A stretch of 64,000 nt of DNA from Meconema thalassinum (GCA_946902985.2 OX336391.1:149433545-149497544); one strand, 5' to 3'. Positions 40,612-52,756 are shown, counted from the first letter of the stretch. The notes: generated by a model from the letters alone, not told the origin. Translations and numbers: made by a program.

Positions 40612-43600
40612 CATCATCATCATCATATCTTCATTTCCTCTTTTCCAGCTGACACTGGGTGGGGGCAAATATGGTTCCTCTCCACTTTGTTCTGTCGTTC
40701 CACCATTCCTCTTCCGACACGGTGTTCCAATCCAGGTTCCGTTTACTAATGCTATTATTCACCAAGTCCATCCAACGCATTCTTTGTCTTCCTCGTCCTC
40801 TCTTCCCAGTCATCCGTCGTTCCAGTGCTCGTCATGGTAGCCTTACTTCATTCATCCGTTTGACATGTCCAAACCATCTCAATCTGTTTTGCTCCAGTTT
40901 GGCATTTAGTTCCTGTACTCCCAGTTCTTTCCGTATATCTTCATTTCTCACTCTCTTTCTCCTAGTTTTCTGGACCATACTTCTCAGGAATCTCATCTCA
41001 GCTGCCTGTACTCTGCTCTCATCCCTCTTAGTCATTGTCCAAGTTTCTGCTGCTTATGTTATTATAGGAACATAATATGCTTTGTACATAACTTCTTTAG
41101 CCTTAATTGGTATATCCTTGTTCCATACTAGTCCCCGTACCTGTTGATAGAAAGCACTCCCGAGTTGTATTCTTCTGCTAATTTCCAAATCTAGTCTTCC
41201 ATCTGCAGTCAGTTCACTTCCCAAGTATTTGAAGTGTTTCACCACTTTCAATTCCTTATCTCCTACTTTGATTACTCCCTTTCCTTCTTTCTTACCTCTA
41301 CTCCCCACCACTGTTTTACTCTTCTCCACATTTATCTTCAATCCCCATTGCTCAATCTTTTAATTTATTACGTCTGTTCTTGTACCTCCATCATCCTCGC
41401 CCCTGATCACAACATCGTCTGCAAACATTACCTTCATCTTTTCCCTACTGTAGTCTATCAATTGCTGCCTTCATGATGTCATCCATCACCATTGAGAACA
41501 ATGATGGTGACAACACACTTCCTGCTTTAGTCCAGTGACAATTTTAAACCATTCCGATGTCCCGACTCTAGTCTTCACACTACTGTAGCAATCCATGCAC
41601 ATTCCTTTTATGATGATGATGATAATTGTTGTTTAAAGGGGCCTAACATCTAGGTTATCGGCCCGCACATTCCTTTTATCATGTCTCTCAGTTCCTTGCC
41701 TATCCCCCTATTTAAGCTTACCCAAACTTTTGTTCTAGGGATGCTATCATACAGTAGGCCTTTTCTAGATCAATAAAAGTAATTACCATATCCTTCCCAT
41801 ATTCCAAACTCTTTTCAATGTTCTGTCTCAGAATGAATATGGGTTCCACTGTTGGACCTGCCCCCTCTAAATCCAAACTGCTACTCTTCTATTTGGTTTT
41901 CTACCTTTACTCTAATTCTTTTTTCTAGGATTATTTCCATTACTTTGGCTACATGCGAGGTGATGGTGATTCCTTGGTCATACCTTCCTGTCTCCTTTCT
42001 TGAATATTGGCAATATTATTCCCTTTTTCCAATCTTCAGGAACTTTCTTCTCTCTCCACACACTCCAGAGAAGTCCCACTGGTCCTGCCGCCTTGATCAT
42101 TTCTATTGCCACTTTGTCGATTCCCACAGCTTTCCCCTTCATCTTCCTAACTGCCCATTCCACTTCTGCCATAGTAATGTCTGGTTCTCTTCTATTTTTT
42201 TCCTCCCCCGTTTTGGCTGTTTGCGTAACATCTCCACATGTCTGGCATCTCACATTCATCAGGTCGCTGAAATGTTCTTTCCATCTGTCCGTTATCTCTT
42301 CTGGTTTTGTCAGTATTTCACCTTCTTTGTTTTTCATGAACCCAGTGTCACCTTTTCATTTCTTCTACTTTTTATAATTCCAAACAGCAATTTCTTTCCA
42401 CAATTTAAATCCTCCCTTATTTCCAGAGTGAAATCTTGCCAGCTTTTCTTCTTTTCCTCTGCAATTACTTTCTTGCAATCTCTGTTTGCTTCTATATATT
42501 TTGCTCTACTTTCCTCAGTCTTCTTTATTTTCCATTCCTTCAAAGTTTTCTTCTTCTCCCTTATCTTTTCATTCACTATCATTCCACCATTTTGTCGCCT
42601 TTTCCCGTACCTTTCCTGATGTTCTACCACATGTTTTCTCTGCACTGTTTACAAATGCACTCTTGAACTTTTCCCATTCTTGTTCCACACGGGTAATATC
42701 TGTCCTTGGTATCTGTTCTTGCAATTCTTTCTTAAACTCTTCTGCAACCTCCTTTTCCTTTAATCTCCAGACCTTAATCTTTCTTTCCCTTTTTTCTGGT
42801 AATCTCATAACTTTTCCTACTTTTAATTTTGCTACCACTGCCTTATGGTCTCCTCCAAAGGCTTCCTCTGGCATGGCTGTGACATCCATTAGCTCTTTCC
42901 GATGTCCTTTTTAGACTAAAACATAGTCTATCAGAGTTTTCGTTCTTCTATCTCCCCATCCATACCTCGATATCTTCTGACTATTATCTTTCTGAACCAC
43001 GTATTCCCTATAATTAATTGGTTCCGCTGACAGAAGTCTATTAAGAAATCCCCTTCTGGATTCTTATTGCCATAACCATATGGTCCCAAAATCTCCTCTC
43101 TTCCTTGTCTATCTCTTCCCACTTGCGCATTCAAATCTCCCATTACTACTATTTCCTTATCCTCTATATATTTTTCCACCTCTTCTAGGAATTCTAAGTT
43201 CTCTTCTTTATTCCCCGTTTGTGGAGCATGTACTTGAACCAGATCTTTTGTCCCTGTCTGGAACTGTGTCCTTCCTATGATCATCCTGTCGCTTACCTTT
43301 TTCACCTCCTCCACATATTCTAGGACGTCCTTTCTTATAATCATTCCTACTCCATTTTTTGCCTCCTGTCCTCCACTGTAAAACAGCCTATATCCTTCCT
43401 TTAATTTTCTTTCCCTTTTTTCTTTCCATTTCGTTTCACTGAGACCGAGGATTGGCTATATCCTTCTGTCATGAAGTCCACTAGCTCCTAGTCTAGTCCC
43501 TCAGGGTTAAGATGTTGACTGTCCCTTTTGGGATGTATTGCGATGCTGATCGCCCATTTCTCACAGCTCCCCCAGCATCTGAAAAACTGCGCGTCGCCTG

Positions 43601-43805
43601 CAGGGCATGTCCTAGCATTTTCAGAGGCTGAACCATATTTGCTTTCTTTTTAGGCTATTATTAAGATGGGGTCGCCACTCCCAAATGCATTTTATGACCT
43701 ACTGTCTGGTAAGAACTAGGCTGCTCCTAACATGGAGAACAGACGCCTTTTGTAGCCGCTCCTCTGGAGTAGAGACGCTACAGGTGTCCATAATATGGAC
43801 CACAA
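40612..43805 (-). pseudogene. RTE-B LINE, near full length, frame-broken
   Basis: Starts on the minus strand near 43805 with a 5' UTR-like stretch, then endonuclease from about 43530 (GTVNILTL, LSETKW-like, LFYSGG, 42931-43344 with VQVHAPQTGNKE and VVMGDLNAQVGRD, GDHKAVVAKL). The linker is at 42334-42645. The RT N-part is at 41978-42337 (AVGIDKVAIEMIKAAGP, FKKGDRKV). The RT core between 41350 and 41980 is heavily decayed. The C-terminus is at 40631-41341 (FKYLGSELTADGRLDLEISR, LRWFGHVKRMNE). The tail is (ATG)n at 40600-40626. A 53-bp SINE-tail insertion sits at 41612. Confidence 0.85.
41597..41679 (-). mobile_element. 53-bp tail-only retroinsertion with 15-bp TSD
   Basis: GCACATTCCTTTTAT is present at 41597-41611 and 41665-41679. 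The insert 41612-41664, read on the minus strand, is GGGCCGATAACCTAGATGTT...GGCCCCTTTAAACAACAAT then (ATC)n. It is just the 3' hairpin and tail shared with the longer SINEs here, severely 5' truncated. Confidence 0.9.
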
Positions 43806-43937
43806 ATCTGATTGAATATCATAATTAAAACCGCTTACACATATATGACTTAAAAATCATCTCATCGATGTACTAATTAATAATAATAATAATAATATGA
43901 CTATAAATTAATAATTATAATAAATAATAAATAAATA
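43806..43937. repeat. AT-rich spacer with (AAT)n
   Basis: AATAAT runs at about 43876-43896 and ATAAATAA runs to 43940. No gene. Confidence 0.6.
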
Positions 43938-44297
43938 ATATAAGTTTGGGAAGCCTCCATGGCTTAGGCGGCAGCAGGCCGGCCTCTCACCGCTGGGTCT
44001 GTGGTTCAAATCCTGGTCACTCCATGTGAGATCTGTGCTGGACAAAACGGAGGCAGACAGGTTTTTCTCCGGGTACTCCGGTTTTCCCTGTCAAAATTTC
44101 ATTCCAGCAACATTCTCCACTATCATTTCATTTGTCATTCATTTAATCATTGCCCTGGAGGAGTGCGTCAGGCCTCCGCAGCCGGCACAGTTCATATCCT
44201 CGCCGCTAGATGGGGGCTTCATTCATTCCATTCCTGACCCGGTCGGAGACTGGAAGCAGGCTGTGGATTTTAATTTTTTTTCATATGAGTTTGGGAA
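43938..44297 (+). mobile_element. tRNA-derived SINE, family S2, with TSD
   Basis: A box TGGCTTAGGCGG (43960-43971) and B box GGTTCAAATCC (44003-44013). The body includes TTTTTCTCCGGGTACTCCGG and CTCGCCGCTAGATGGGGGCT, with a poly-T rich end. A flanking 15-mer ATAT(A/G)AGTTTGGGAA occurs at about 43938-43952 and 44283-44297 with one mismatch. A partial reverse copy is at 51166-51312. I recall close relatives in orthopteroid insects but could not check. Confidence 0.85.
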
Positions 44298-44879
44298 ATC
44301 CAAATATCACAAACTTACCGTACACTATAATATGAAGTCAAGGTTTCTTGAAGCATTACCAAATTGGTTTATAACTTTGCCAGTGTTTAGTGTGTCTCTG
44401 TGAATAGATAACAATGCTAAACCGTAGAGTCTGTTTTCAGAAGTAGAATTTCTTCAGTATGTTTTCAACCTACTCAAACTCTAAAAACTCAGTTCGGTGG
44501 AAGCTACTGAGACCGGCAAAACTGCCCAAAGTTTCATAAGGGTATACAAGTTGGGGGAAAAAAATCTTTTATCACACGATTCAAGTCCACTTGTTGCTGT
44601 TCTTGGCGGGTTCTTAAGCGCGAAGGCTAGGAGAGCAACAAGAGGTTGTGTTATTACCCTTTTTATATCGTGCTACCATCGCCTCGTTATGCAACGTTGC
44701 CATATGTCGCTTAGTGAAATGATAGTAAATGATAAGTATAATGGTTTTTAATGTTATAATTCATTATTTATTTATAGTATGGCTTTTAGTGCCGGGAGTG
44801 TCCGAGGACATGTTCAGCACGCCAGAGCCTGTAGCTGCAAAGTGGACATCCATGGGGTGAGCTACAAGTTCTGTTCCAT
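44298..44879. other. no gene; repeat-like phrase near 44780
   Basis: About 44779-44830 (ATGGCTTTTAGTGCCGGGAG, TGTCCGAGGACATGTTC) reads like part of a dispersed insect repeat, family not identified. The rest is unassigned. Confidence 0.4.
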
Positions 44880-45175
44880 TTCAAGTAGTTCCAAATTTTG
44901 CTACCAGATGTTACTGACACCTAGTCGTGAACGTTGGAACTATGATAGAGCATTTCAACGAAATCTAACCTAGACATTTAGCTTCACAAGTTTAGTTAGT
45001 GGAAGGATCTTTTACATGCCATAAATCTATGACCTGGGATCACCAGCTTTACTTCCCCTCCGAAGGAAGGCATACTGAAGGATTTTAACGCTCTTAAAAA
45101 TTCCGACGACTTCGGCCGTGTTTGAACCCGCTATCTTGGGCACAGCAGTTCAGCATGCTACCAACTACTCCATAA
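44880..45175 (-). mobile_element. SINE S1, partial (head and body, no tail)
   Basis: Reverse complement of the S1 head and body at 23876-24200, including the degenerate B box (GTTTGAACCCGC read on plus) and the CTTCCCCTCCGAAGGAAGGC stem. The hairpin tail is missing. Confidence 0.8.
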
Positions 45176-45234
45176 ACAAATGTTATGTGTGACAAAGTTT
45201 TGGTGGTGGGGGGGGGGCTTATATACACCACTGG

Positions 45235-45757
45235 TGGTGGAGATCATCCATCTTTGGTTGATTCCTTAGTTTAGGAGCAAAAACGCGGTCATGTAGCCCC
45301 GTGTACTTTGGGTGTGTGTAGAATTTTTCTGATAACCTGTGTAAATTGTGATGGCTTTATTAGTGTGTTATCTGTGATTCAGGTAGAAGGACTATAGACT
45401 TAATTTTTTCAAGTAGTTCCTAAGTTTGATACCAAATGCTACCATCCAGGACTCCTAGCTGTGGATGCGACTACTAAATGCCATCACAGTCTGCACCTGG
45501 CAGCGAACGTTGGAACCAATATAGCGTTATCAAACTAACCTACAAATTTTAGCTTCCACAAGTGTAGTTAATGGAAGGTTCTTTTTCTGCCTTAAATCTG
45601 ACATGGGACCGCCGTCTTTACTTCCCCTCCGGAGGAAGGCATACTGAGGGATTTTTAACGCTCTTGAAAAATAGGACGACTTCGGCCGGGTTTGAACCCG
45701 TGATGTTGGGCATAGAAGCTCAGCATGCCACCAACTTCGCCGCTGAAGCAGACTCTG
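45235..45757 (-). mobile_element. SINE S1, near full length
   Basis: Contains, in reverse, the tail hairpin (45247-45300), the body shared with 24100-24330, the CCGGAGGAAGG stem and the B box GGTTTGAACCC (about 45688). Head near 45745. A G-rich run at 45208-45220 precedes it. Confidence 0.82.
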
Positions 45758-46289
45758 TACTTGGTGTGAGTCCGTTGAGAAGAGAGTCTGAGGATGGGGT
45801 GATAGGGCCACTCAAGAAGGATGAACCTCCACCAGACGAAGGGGTTGGGGAGAATGAGCAGCAAGGAGGTCTGAGCTAGTCTTAAGAGCTTTGAGAAATG
45901 GTGGTAGTGGTGGTGATTATGGCTATAAGGGGTGGAAAATTGAGGTCATCTGCCCCTTAGGTTTGAGAGATATAAATATGGATACTACTGAATTTCGTAA
46001 ATTTGTTTCATTCAGATACTAATTGACTGGATTGGTCTGTGTGAAATAATAAGCTAGGATTCTATAATTGTGGTCAGCAAGTAAAGTATGAAAGTATTTA
46101 CTTGGTGGAGCTCCAAATTCATTGATGAATCAGTGGCGGTGTGTGCTTTTTAAGAATAGTGGGGCACGGCACATATTTGAGAAAACATCCATCCATAATT
46201 TTACATGTTGCCCGTACCATGAGTGGACCAGGAAACCGATGTTAATTGGTTTGTGGAGGCCATCTTGATAATCATTTCTCTGCAGTTTT
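45758..46289. other. no gene; one hairpin tail
   Basis: About 45918-45962 is a minus-strand tail hairpin (AAGGGGTGGAAAATTGAGGTCATCTGCCCCTTAG region). The remainder is unassigned. Confidence 0.45.
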
Positions 46290-46421
46290 ACCGGGTTATG
46301 ATGACACACCGTTGTGTTGCTTGCCTTCCACCAAGGTTGGTCAGGTTCGATTCCCGGTTAATGCTTATGGAATATCATAGGTGAAATGTTACGTCTGGAT
46401 TTCTTGTAAAAAAAAAAAAAG
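46290..46421 (+). mobile_element. possible tRNA-derived SINE fragment with poly(A)
   Basis: A good B box GGTTCGATTCC (about 46347-46357) is preceded by a weak A-box-like GTGTTGCTTGCC and followed by a short body and A12 at about 46408-46420. The head is degenerate and no TSD was found. Confidence 0.35.
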
Positions 46422-46425
46422 GAAG

Positions 46426-47066
46426 TACAGTGGAACGTCGTTCATCCGGACTAATTGGGAACGAAAGTATTCCGGATAATGATTTTTCCGGATAATCGAA
46501 CATGTGTTTATTTCATAGTACAACCATACCACAATAGCGCAGTTCCTAATGCAGTAAAAGCTTCTCCATGACTAGGTCCGTCTTCATCTTTCTAATCTAG
46601 GCTTTCATCCTTTTTGTCTTCCCCACTTACTTCTTGCACCAGAGAAACAATTTCATCATCATCTAAGATTTAAAAACCTGAGTCACTGTCACTTTCCAAC
46701 CAACCTTGTGCGCCTTCTCTATCACAGTCGGAAAATCCAGCAACTTGGGGGAATAACTCATTTGTCACTGCATCCAAATCTTCATCAACAATCTGTGGTC
46801 TTAACGGTCTCTTGTTCTCCTACCAATTTATTCAATGCATTTCGAAGATTCTGTGGTGTTAAAGTGTTCCATCCATCAGCTGTCAAGTAACAGTAGTCCT
46901 TAAGAGAAAACTCTTTTGAAAAATATATCGCACTCTCCTCAACTTCTGCCAACAGTAAACGACGTAGAACTTCCTTCTTGTACATCCGATTAAACTTTAT
47001 TTTTTGCTCGTCCAGATAATTGACGTTCCAGTTGTTTGACGTCCGGATAAACGACGTTCTACTGTA
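46426..47066 (-). mobile_element. Tigger-type Tc1/mariner element, internally deleted
   Basis: Terminal inverted repeats CAGTGGAACGTCGTTCATCC (46428) and, reversed, CAGTAGAACGTCGTTTATCC (ending 47064), flanked by TA (46426-46427, 47065-47066). 637 bp. Minus strand encodes the transposase C-terminus: KEVLRRLLLAEVEES, FSLKDYCYLTADGWNTLTP, LRNALNKLVGE, later DDDEIVSLVQEVSGED and GPSHGEAFTALGTALLWYG. The DDE catalytic core is absent, so it cannot move itself. Confidence 0.88.
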
Positions 47067-47591
47067 TGTGATTGCGAAGTTAATGGTCACGTAATAGTAC
47101 CAAAAACTCTTTCTATTCCTTCTGATATAACTAAAGTAGATTACTCAAAGGCAATCATTTCACGGTTTCATTAGAGACATTAACGATGAGCACTTAAAAT
47201 TCCTGAAAATCCAGTGAATATTATTAAGGTCTTGATCCTAGCGTTCAGTTCCGGTCTAATAACACAGTGGTACATACCGATAATTAAAAATAAGCTGAAT
47301 TTAATTGCTGACCATTACTCCAGAGGTGACTTGTGTGACAGAGAGCATATATTTTATGAATTATGATTTATATAATGCCACACATTATGAATAACTTACT
47401 TTTCTCCTTCTAAAATACGTTTCGAAAGACAACTATTATGTACCACTGGTAACGTCAATGATACACACTAAACAAAGGAAAGTTCACTACATGGGTTTAC
47501 AAACATAACTGAATCGTGCAGACGCCAAAACTTTCAATGCAAAGCAAACGTAGAGGTCGAGTTGTCGTCAGGAGTTTCAGAACTCCTGTTG
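47067..47591. other. no recognisable feature
   Basis: AT-rich unique-looking sequence. No supported gene or repeat. Confidence 0.4.
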
Positions 47592-47785
47592 TTTTATTTA
47601 GGGGCATAGACATCATGGTCATTTAACCCCATGTACTTTGGTGAGTGTGGGATATCTTGTCTAATAACCTGTGTTATTGTGATGCCTGTTTTAGTGTGTG
47701 TATTTGTAATTCAGGTGAGGATTGGGAAGGAGGAGGCAGCTGTGTGGAGCAATTGGGAAGGCCCAATCACTTCCAGAGGGAGGAT
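47592..47785 (-). mobile_element. SINE S3 3' part
   Basis: Reverse complement of the S3 3' half as at 61130-61285: hairpin (TTTAGGGGCATAGACATCAT), ACCCCATGTACTTTGGTGAG, GTGTATTTGTAATTCAGGTG, AGGATTGGGAAGGAGG. The head is missing. Confidence 0.75.
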
Positions 47786-48184
47786 AAGTACCGTAAAATA
47801 GGAAATAGGTGTGGGAGAAAAAATGCGACAAATGGTTGAATGGTAAGAACTTGGTGTATTTAAAGTAAAACGCAATACAAAAATATGATAGTAAAATTGA
47901 TTTAAAAAAGTAGTGGGCAATATAGCAGTGATGCTAATTAAGAATTTGGCAGTTATCAGAAACTGATGGCACCAAGTTGAGAGATTATCTAGACCAGTTA
48001 CAAACTGACCCAGAGCTAGTGGCTTTTTACAAGTAACTTTTGCATTAATAGGTAAGCCCAGAGCTTCCATGTAAAATAAGCTGAAGATACTGTTTTGCCT
48101 AACATTCAAGCTTAATTTCTCATAAGAATGCTAATTAAAGGAATTAAGAAGGCCATACACACCCTTGACTAATCAAGCAGTAAT

Positions 48185-48222
<38 letters not shown>

Positions 48223-48535
48223 AGAATGGGTAGAAAACTGGCAAAGCTAGCTTTCACCTGCAGTAGGCAATGCAATAGCATTAGCTAGAAAGGAATGAAT
48301 CACAAAAAGAACTGTGATAAGAACCAAAAACTTGATTATTAAGTTCAAAAGTTGAACAAATTTTCTTGTTAGAGCACAACAATAAACAAATATAAAAGTA
48401 TACGTGGCTCATTCCGAATTGTTCTTTGAGAATTTTAACTATAATGTGGTTTGCTTTAAAGTAATTCAACTCGACAAGAATGAGTAACGATAATTTGCCT
48501 GGCTAATAGTAGAAAATAGAACCACGTAGAAATTC
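47786..48535. other. no gene; (GA)n microsatellite
   Basis: (GA)n at about 48187-48219. No other supported feature. Confidence 0.5.
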
Positions 48536-48827
48536 CCTCTACTTATATCCAACAGATGAAGCAGAGGTCAAGTCCATCATCACAAATTTAAAGAATAAAA
48601 AGAGCTGTGGCTTAGATAGGATCAAGACAAATTTCATTAAAAACAATATGCAATCATTTATTAAAATCTTGGTTGAAATGATTAATGAGTCCTTAGTTAC
48701 TGGCATGATACCAGATGACTTAAAAGTGGCCAAAGTAGTTCCTATATTTAAGGGTGGTGACAAAAGAAATCCAAATAATTATTGACCTGTTTCTATTTTA
48801 TCGGTAGTTTCAAAAATTCTGGAAGAA
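48536..48827 (+). pseudogene. CR1/L2-like RT N-part, one stop
   Basis: YLYPTDEAEVKSIITNLKNK, then SCGLDRIKTNFIK, IPDDLKVAKVVPIFKGGDKR, NPNNY, TGA at 48784-48786 (where Arg is usual before PVS), SILSVVSKILEE. In frame with the downstream intact part, so a single C-to-T change accounts for the break. Confidence 0.82.
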
Positions 48828-50087
48828 GTGGTAAAAACAAGATTGCTTTCATTTCTGAACAAGAATACATTCTTTCATAATATGCAATATGGATTCAGGG
48901 AAAAATCTAGTACTGAGGCAGCAACTATTGACCTAATAACAATGCTACAAGAAACTATTGACAAAAATAATATGGCAGTTGGGTTATTTATTGATCTCAC
49001 AAAAGCCTTTGATACAGTAGATCATAAAATACTGTTGTCAAAATTAGAAAATGCTGGTGTCCGAGGTATAGCTCTAAAATGGTTCCAAAGCTACCTTCTT
49101 GGAAGAAAGCAGCATGTAGCTTTGAATAAATGCATAAGTTCAGGAAAATATATAACTCATGGTGTTCCACAAGGATCTATACTTGGACCTACAATATTCT
49201 TAATGTATATAAATGATATTGTGGAATGTAATTTGAGAGGGCATATCAAATTGTATGCAGATGATACAAATATCTTCTACACTGGGAAAGACATAATTGA
49301 AATCAAACAAAATGTGCAACAAGATATAAATACTCTCTCACAATGGTTCCAGGCCAATAAATTAACAATGAACCTACAGAAGACCAATTACATGGTAATT
49401 TCAAAACAAAGCATGAAAGAAATCACACATGACAAAATATATATAAATAATATTGAAATAAAAGAGGTTAATCAGGCAAAGTATTTAGGTCTAATCATCG
49501 ACAAACACCTGACCTGGATTGAACACGTTGAACGAATTGCTAAGAAACTCTCACCTGTAGTGGGGATTCTAAGGAAACTTCGGTATCTTATTCCCCTAAA
49601 CCTTGTAAAACAAATCTACTATTCACTTGTTCATAGCAAGCTCCAATATTTAAATGTTATTTGGGCTCACTGCAGGAAATCCACACTGAATGATTTAATG
49701 ACTATTCAGAATAGGGCTATTAGAAACATATTTAACCTTCCTTACTGCACTCCAGTAAAAGATCTGTACATCAAAAGTAAAATTCTACCCCTCAGCATAA
49801 GTGCAGATCTCCGAGCAGCTATGCTAATATACAAAATTAAACACAACACAATACTCTATAGCTCTCCCTACATCTTGAACTCGGACAATCATTCTTATGG
49901 AACTAGGCATGCGAAGGACGTAGCCTTATATATCATTCACTCTTCTAAATATGGTAGAAATAGTTTCAAGTTCTCTGCATCACAGTCATATAATAAACTT
50001 CCTGATGAAGTAAAAAGTGCACCAACTTTGTCGGTATTTAAGAGGAAAACTATGGAAGTATTGTGGGAAAAATTCGATGCATCTTAA
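48828..50087 (+). CDS. CR1/L2-like LINE reverse transcriptase, 419-codon remnant
   Basis: RT that would copy LINE RNA. MQYGFREKSSTEAA (19-32), FIDLTKAFDTVDHKILL (54-70), HGVPQGSILGPTIF (111-124), catalytic YADD (143-146), NLQKTNYM thumb block, KYLGLIIDKHLTWIEH. The C-terminus has IQNRAIRNIF, SYGTRHA, FSASQSYNKLPDEVK, typical of the CR1/L2/Rex-type group. The natural C-terminal stop is retained. The endonuclease is missing (5' truncation near 48536). The shown Met is internal. 3' UTR to about 50340 with ATATCTATCTATTAATAATA tail. Confidence 0.88.
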   Translation: MVKTRLLSFLNKNTFFHNMQYGFREKSSTEAATIDLITMLQETIDKNNMAVGLFIDLTKAFDTVDHKILLSKLENAGVRGIALKWFQSYLLGRKQHVALNKCISSGKYITHGVPQGSILGPTIFLMYINDIVECNLRGHIKLYADDTNIFYTGKDIIEIKQNVQQDINTLSQWFQANKLTMNLQKTNYMVISKQSMKEITHDKIYINNIEIKEVNQAKYLGLIIDKHLTWIEHVERIAKKLSPVVGILRKLRYLIPLNLVKQIYYSLVHSKLQYLNVIWAHCRKSTLNDLMTIQNRAIRNIFNLPYCTPVKDLYIKSKILPLSISADLRAAMLIYKIKHNTILYSSPYILNSDNHSYGTRHAKDVALYIIHSSKYGRNSFKFSASQSYNKLPDEVKSAPTLSVFKRKTMEVLWEKFDAS

Positions 50088-50345
50088 TACATCAAATAAG
50101 TTAAGTTATGTATAAGATTAAAAATCCTAAGTGCTTATCATTTTAAGGGACCTTGGTCTAAACAATCTTAGATATGGTATCAACCTTATAATAGGCCTAT
50201 GTCCTTATTCATCAATTTGTGTTACCTTCAGAATTTTCTTCCTTGGTGTGTAAACACACATATTACTGTACAATTCCTCTGTACGAGCCTATGGCTCTTT
50301 GGAATTAATTGAATAAAATATCTATCTATTAATAATAATAAAAAG
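50088..50345 (+). other. 3' UTR and tail of the CR1/L2-like LINE
   Basis: Follows the stop; ends in short repeats TATCTATCTATT and AATAATAATAA. The TSD is not evident. Confidence 0.6.
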
Positions 50346-51165
50346 TGAGCATACAAGCTTATCAGTGATCAGTGGAAAGAACTCGAATACTTGAAGGATT
50401 AAGAGTAATCTTGCACTCTAGGGTGCAGTAATGATCAGTATCAAACTGATGAGGATAATATTAATCCTAAATCTAGGGATCAGCAGTAATCAATACTTTA
50501 AACGGAGATGCTTGAATGAATGAATGAATGAATGAATGAAATGTCAACTTGCAAGTTGAAATAATAATAAAATCAAAAATGTAAAATGCATCAAAAGATA
50601 AATGATATGCATGTTGGACCTAGAAATATGGTTTACTAAATACCACTTAAGATTTAATGCAGAATTACAAATTAGTTATAAATTACAAATTAGGGGAAGC
50701 TTTTTCTGCAGAAAGAACTTCAAGTTTACCCAAAAACCGGTTAATTTGAGAGAAAATGGGAGGAAGGATTGTAAGGAATTTTTTTCACTGTAAAAGTCTG
50801 TCTTATATGTCGGGCACATTACACTTCGACAATTTTGTAGTGGATATATCACATTTAAAGATGATGGATCATTTTCACAGTTTTGAGTGTTGATGTTGTT
50901 TAAATGTTAATGTAATCTTGATGCACTTGCAAAATTGCTTGCAACTAGTACGAAGTGCTTGCAACTTGGTTGAATAGGGCGAAATATGGGTCCCATGAAA
51001 GGTTAAGGTTATTAACCCAGCAACAAATTGAAAAGAGTAATTAGGTTAATCCCATGTTGAGCCGAATAATCAACTTTAATTTTGCATTAAGAGTTGAAAT
51101 TCTCATGGTGGAGGTGACTAAGACAAGAAACAAAAAAAAAAAAAAAAAGGTTGCGTTCCCAGCCA
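50346..51165. other. no gene; (GAAT)n and poly(A)
   Basis: (GAAT)n at about 50513-50540 and an A-rich run at about 51130-51149 abutting a SINE tail. No supported coding. Confidence 0.5.
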
Positions 51166-51312
51166 GCGGGGTGAAATATAGGAATTTTAATGAAATGAAA
51201 ATCCACGGCCTGCTTCCAGTCTCCGACCGGGTCAGGAATGGAATGAATGAAGCCCCCATCTAGCGGCGAGGATATGAACTGTGCCGGCTGCCGAAGCTTG
51301 TCGCACACCTCA
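51166..51312 (-). mobile_element. SINE S2 3' half
   Basis: Reverse complement of 44165-44285: GAATGGAATGAATGAAGCCC, CCCATCTAGCGGCGAGGATA. Same 3' end region as the S2 copy with TSD. The head is missing. Confidence 0.8.
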
Positions 51313-52054
51313 GTAATTTTAATATGTGTTCCAAAAGTGTTGTTAGAAAGAGTGCCCCATTAGACAGTTTAAAATACTCTTTACTTATCTTAGCAATGCA
51401 GAAGTTGAAGATACTTGTAGATTGCAATCACCAAATCACAATGACATTGTGATGGAAGAAATGGCATTTCAAACCATTGACATGTCCGCTGGATAGGTGA
51501 CTGCTTCTTGAGAGAGACCTACAAGTGGAGTGTTGACTTCACTGAAGTAGAGACAAGTGGAGTGACTGCTAACGGCTGGGAGAGCCAAGGAGGGAGATAA
51601 GGAAAGTGGTGTGGAAACACAGAAATACAAACATGACAAAAATAAATGTCACTCAAAAGCAAGAACTGCTCGTATCTTCTTTCTTCATGATTGTGTTAAG
51701 AGGCAGAAGCTGATGAAAGTGGATAACCAGAAGCAGCTGATGAATGTCCACGAGCGACATTTGTTGTAGTGTAAGCAAAGTTCTAGTGTAGAGTGCGCGG
51801 CATGACGAAGATCGAAATGTTGCCAAGATATCGAGGCACATGAGAGTGAGTGGTTTCAACAGTAAATTGAAGGAGACATAAAATAATTCACTGAAACAGA
51901 CTAAATTACAAAATAAATTCAAAGCACTAGGAGAAAGCAAACATTAACAGGGCCTCTGTTGATGGTTTCCAAGGAAACAAGAATAAGGAGAAGAAAAATG
52001 AAAGTACCAATGCGGGAAAATCGAATGTGGTAAGTATATTAGAAGAATATACCA
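51313..52054. other. no recognisable feature
   Basis: AT-rich. Short frames only. Confidence 0.4.
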
Positions 52055-52310
52055 CCGTGGCCCTGCCTTAAATTAGGAACCATCCCGGCATTTGTCCCGA
52101 GTAGAAATGGGAAACCACGGAAAATCCATTTCCAGAATGGCTGAGGTGCGAATCGAACCCACCTCTTCTCAGGTTTGTCTCACGATGCTGAGTGTACCCC
52201 GCTCCATCCCTCAAACAAAAATTAAATTTGGCAGAGCCAGGAATCAAACCGGGACCTCCTGGGGCGAAAGCCAAGAATGCTAGCCGCTGCACCTGTAGGT
52301 GGTATGATTC
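52055..52310 (-). mobile_element. SINE S3, head and body
   Basis: Minus strand: GGTGCAGCGGCTAGCATTCT head, B box GGTTTGATTCC, then GGGGTACACTCAGC, GGTGGGTTCGATTCGCACCT and GAAATGGATTTTCCGTGGTT. Same family as 58556-58950 and 60895-61285, lacking their hairpin tail. Confidence 0.78.
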
Positions 52311-52756
52311 AGAATTACTCGAGATAGAGATCATGTGGCCAGTTAGACTTTCTAAACAAGATGCAAATGCACTAACGCTATAAGGACTTCACGTTACATT
52401 TTTCTCCTTACACAGTATATTCATTATGAATGCTATAATGAGTGGGAAGTTTAGTATAGTATTTTAGTAAATACATTTAAGAGTGTGGGGACATTGCTGT
52501 CGCTAACTTTTAACACCCCTGTTGCTCCTCTTTACTGCGATTTTGTCACGGCAGTCTCTCGTATGTTGCATCGTTGTCCGAAAGAATTTGATGTGATCCA
52601 CCCTTACACCAAGAGTAAAAAGTTTTTGGAAATATAAGAATTGTTTGCTGAACATGTACAACATTTTTAGGTACACAACAATACTTTTCTTTGCCCGGTG
52701 AAATCTACTTCTGCCTTCCGGCGTGCCGAGAGGGAGTAAAAAAAAGGTTTTTATTT
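52311..52756. other. spacer; second copy of the 47-bp dispersed motif
   Basis: About 52690-52736 repeats the motif of 1791-1838. Otherwise unassigned. Confidence 0.45.

Noticed and set aside
41852..42619. 255-codon plus-strand frame with hydrophobic content (membrane protein)
   Set aside because: It is the antisense of the RTE-B linker and RT region; the apparent hydrophobicity comes from reverse-complemented Lys/Glu codons.
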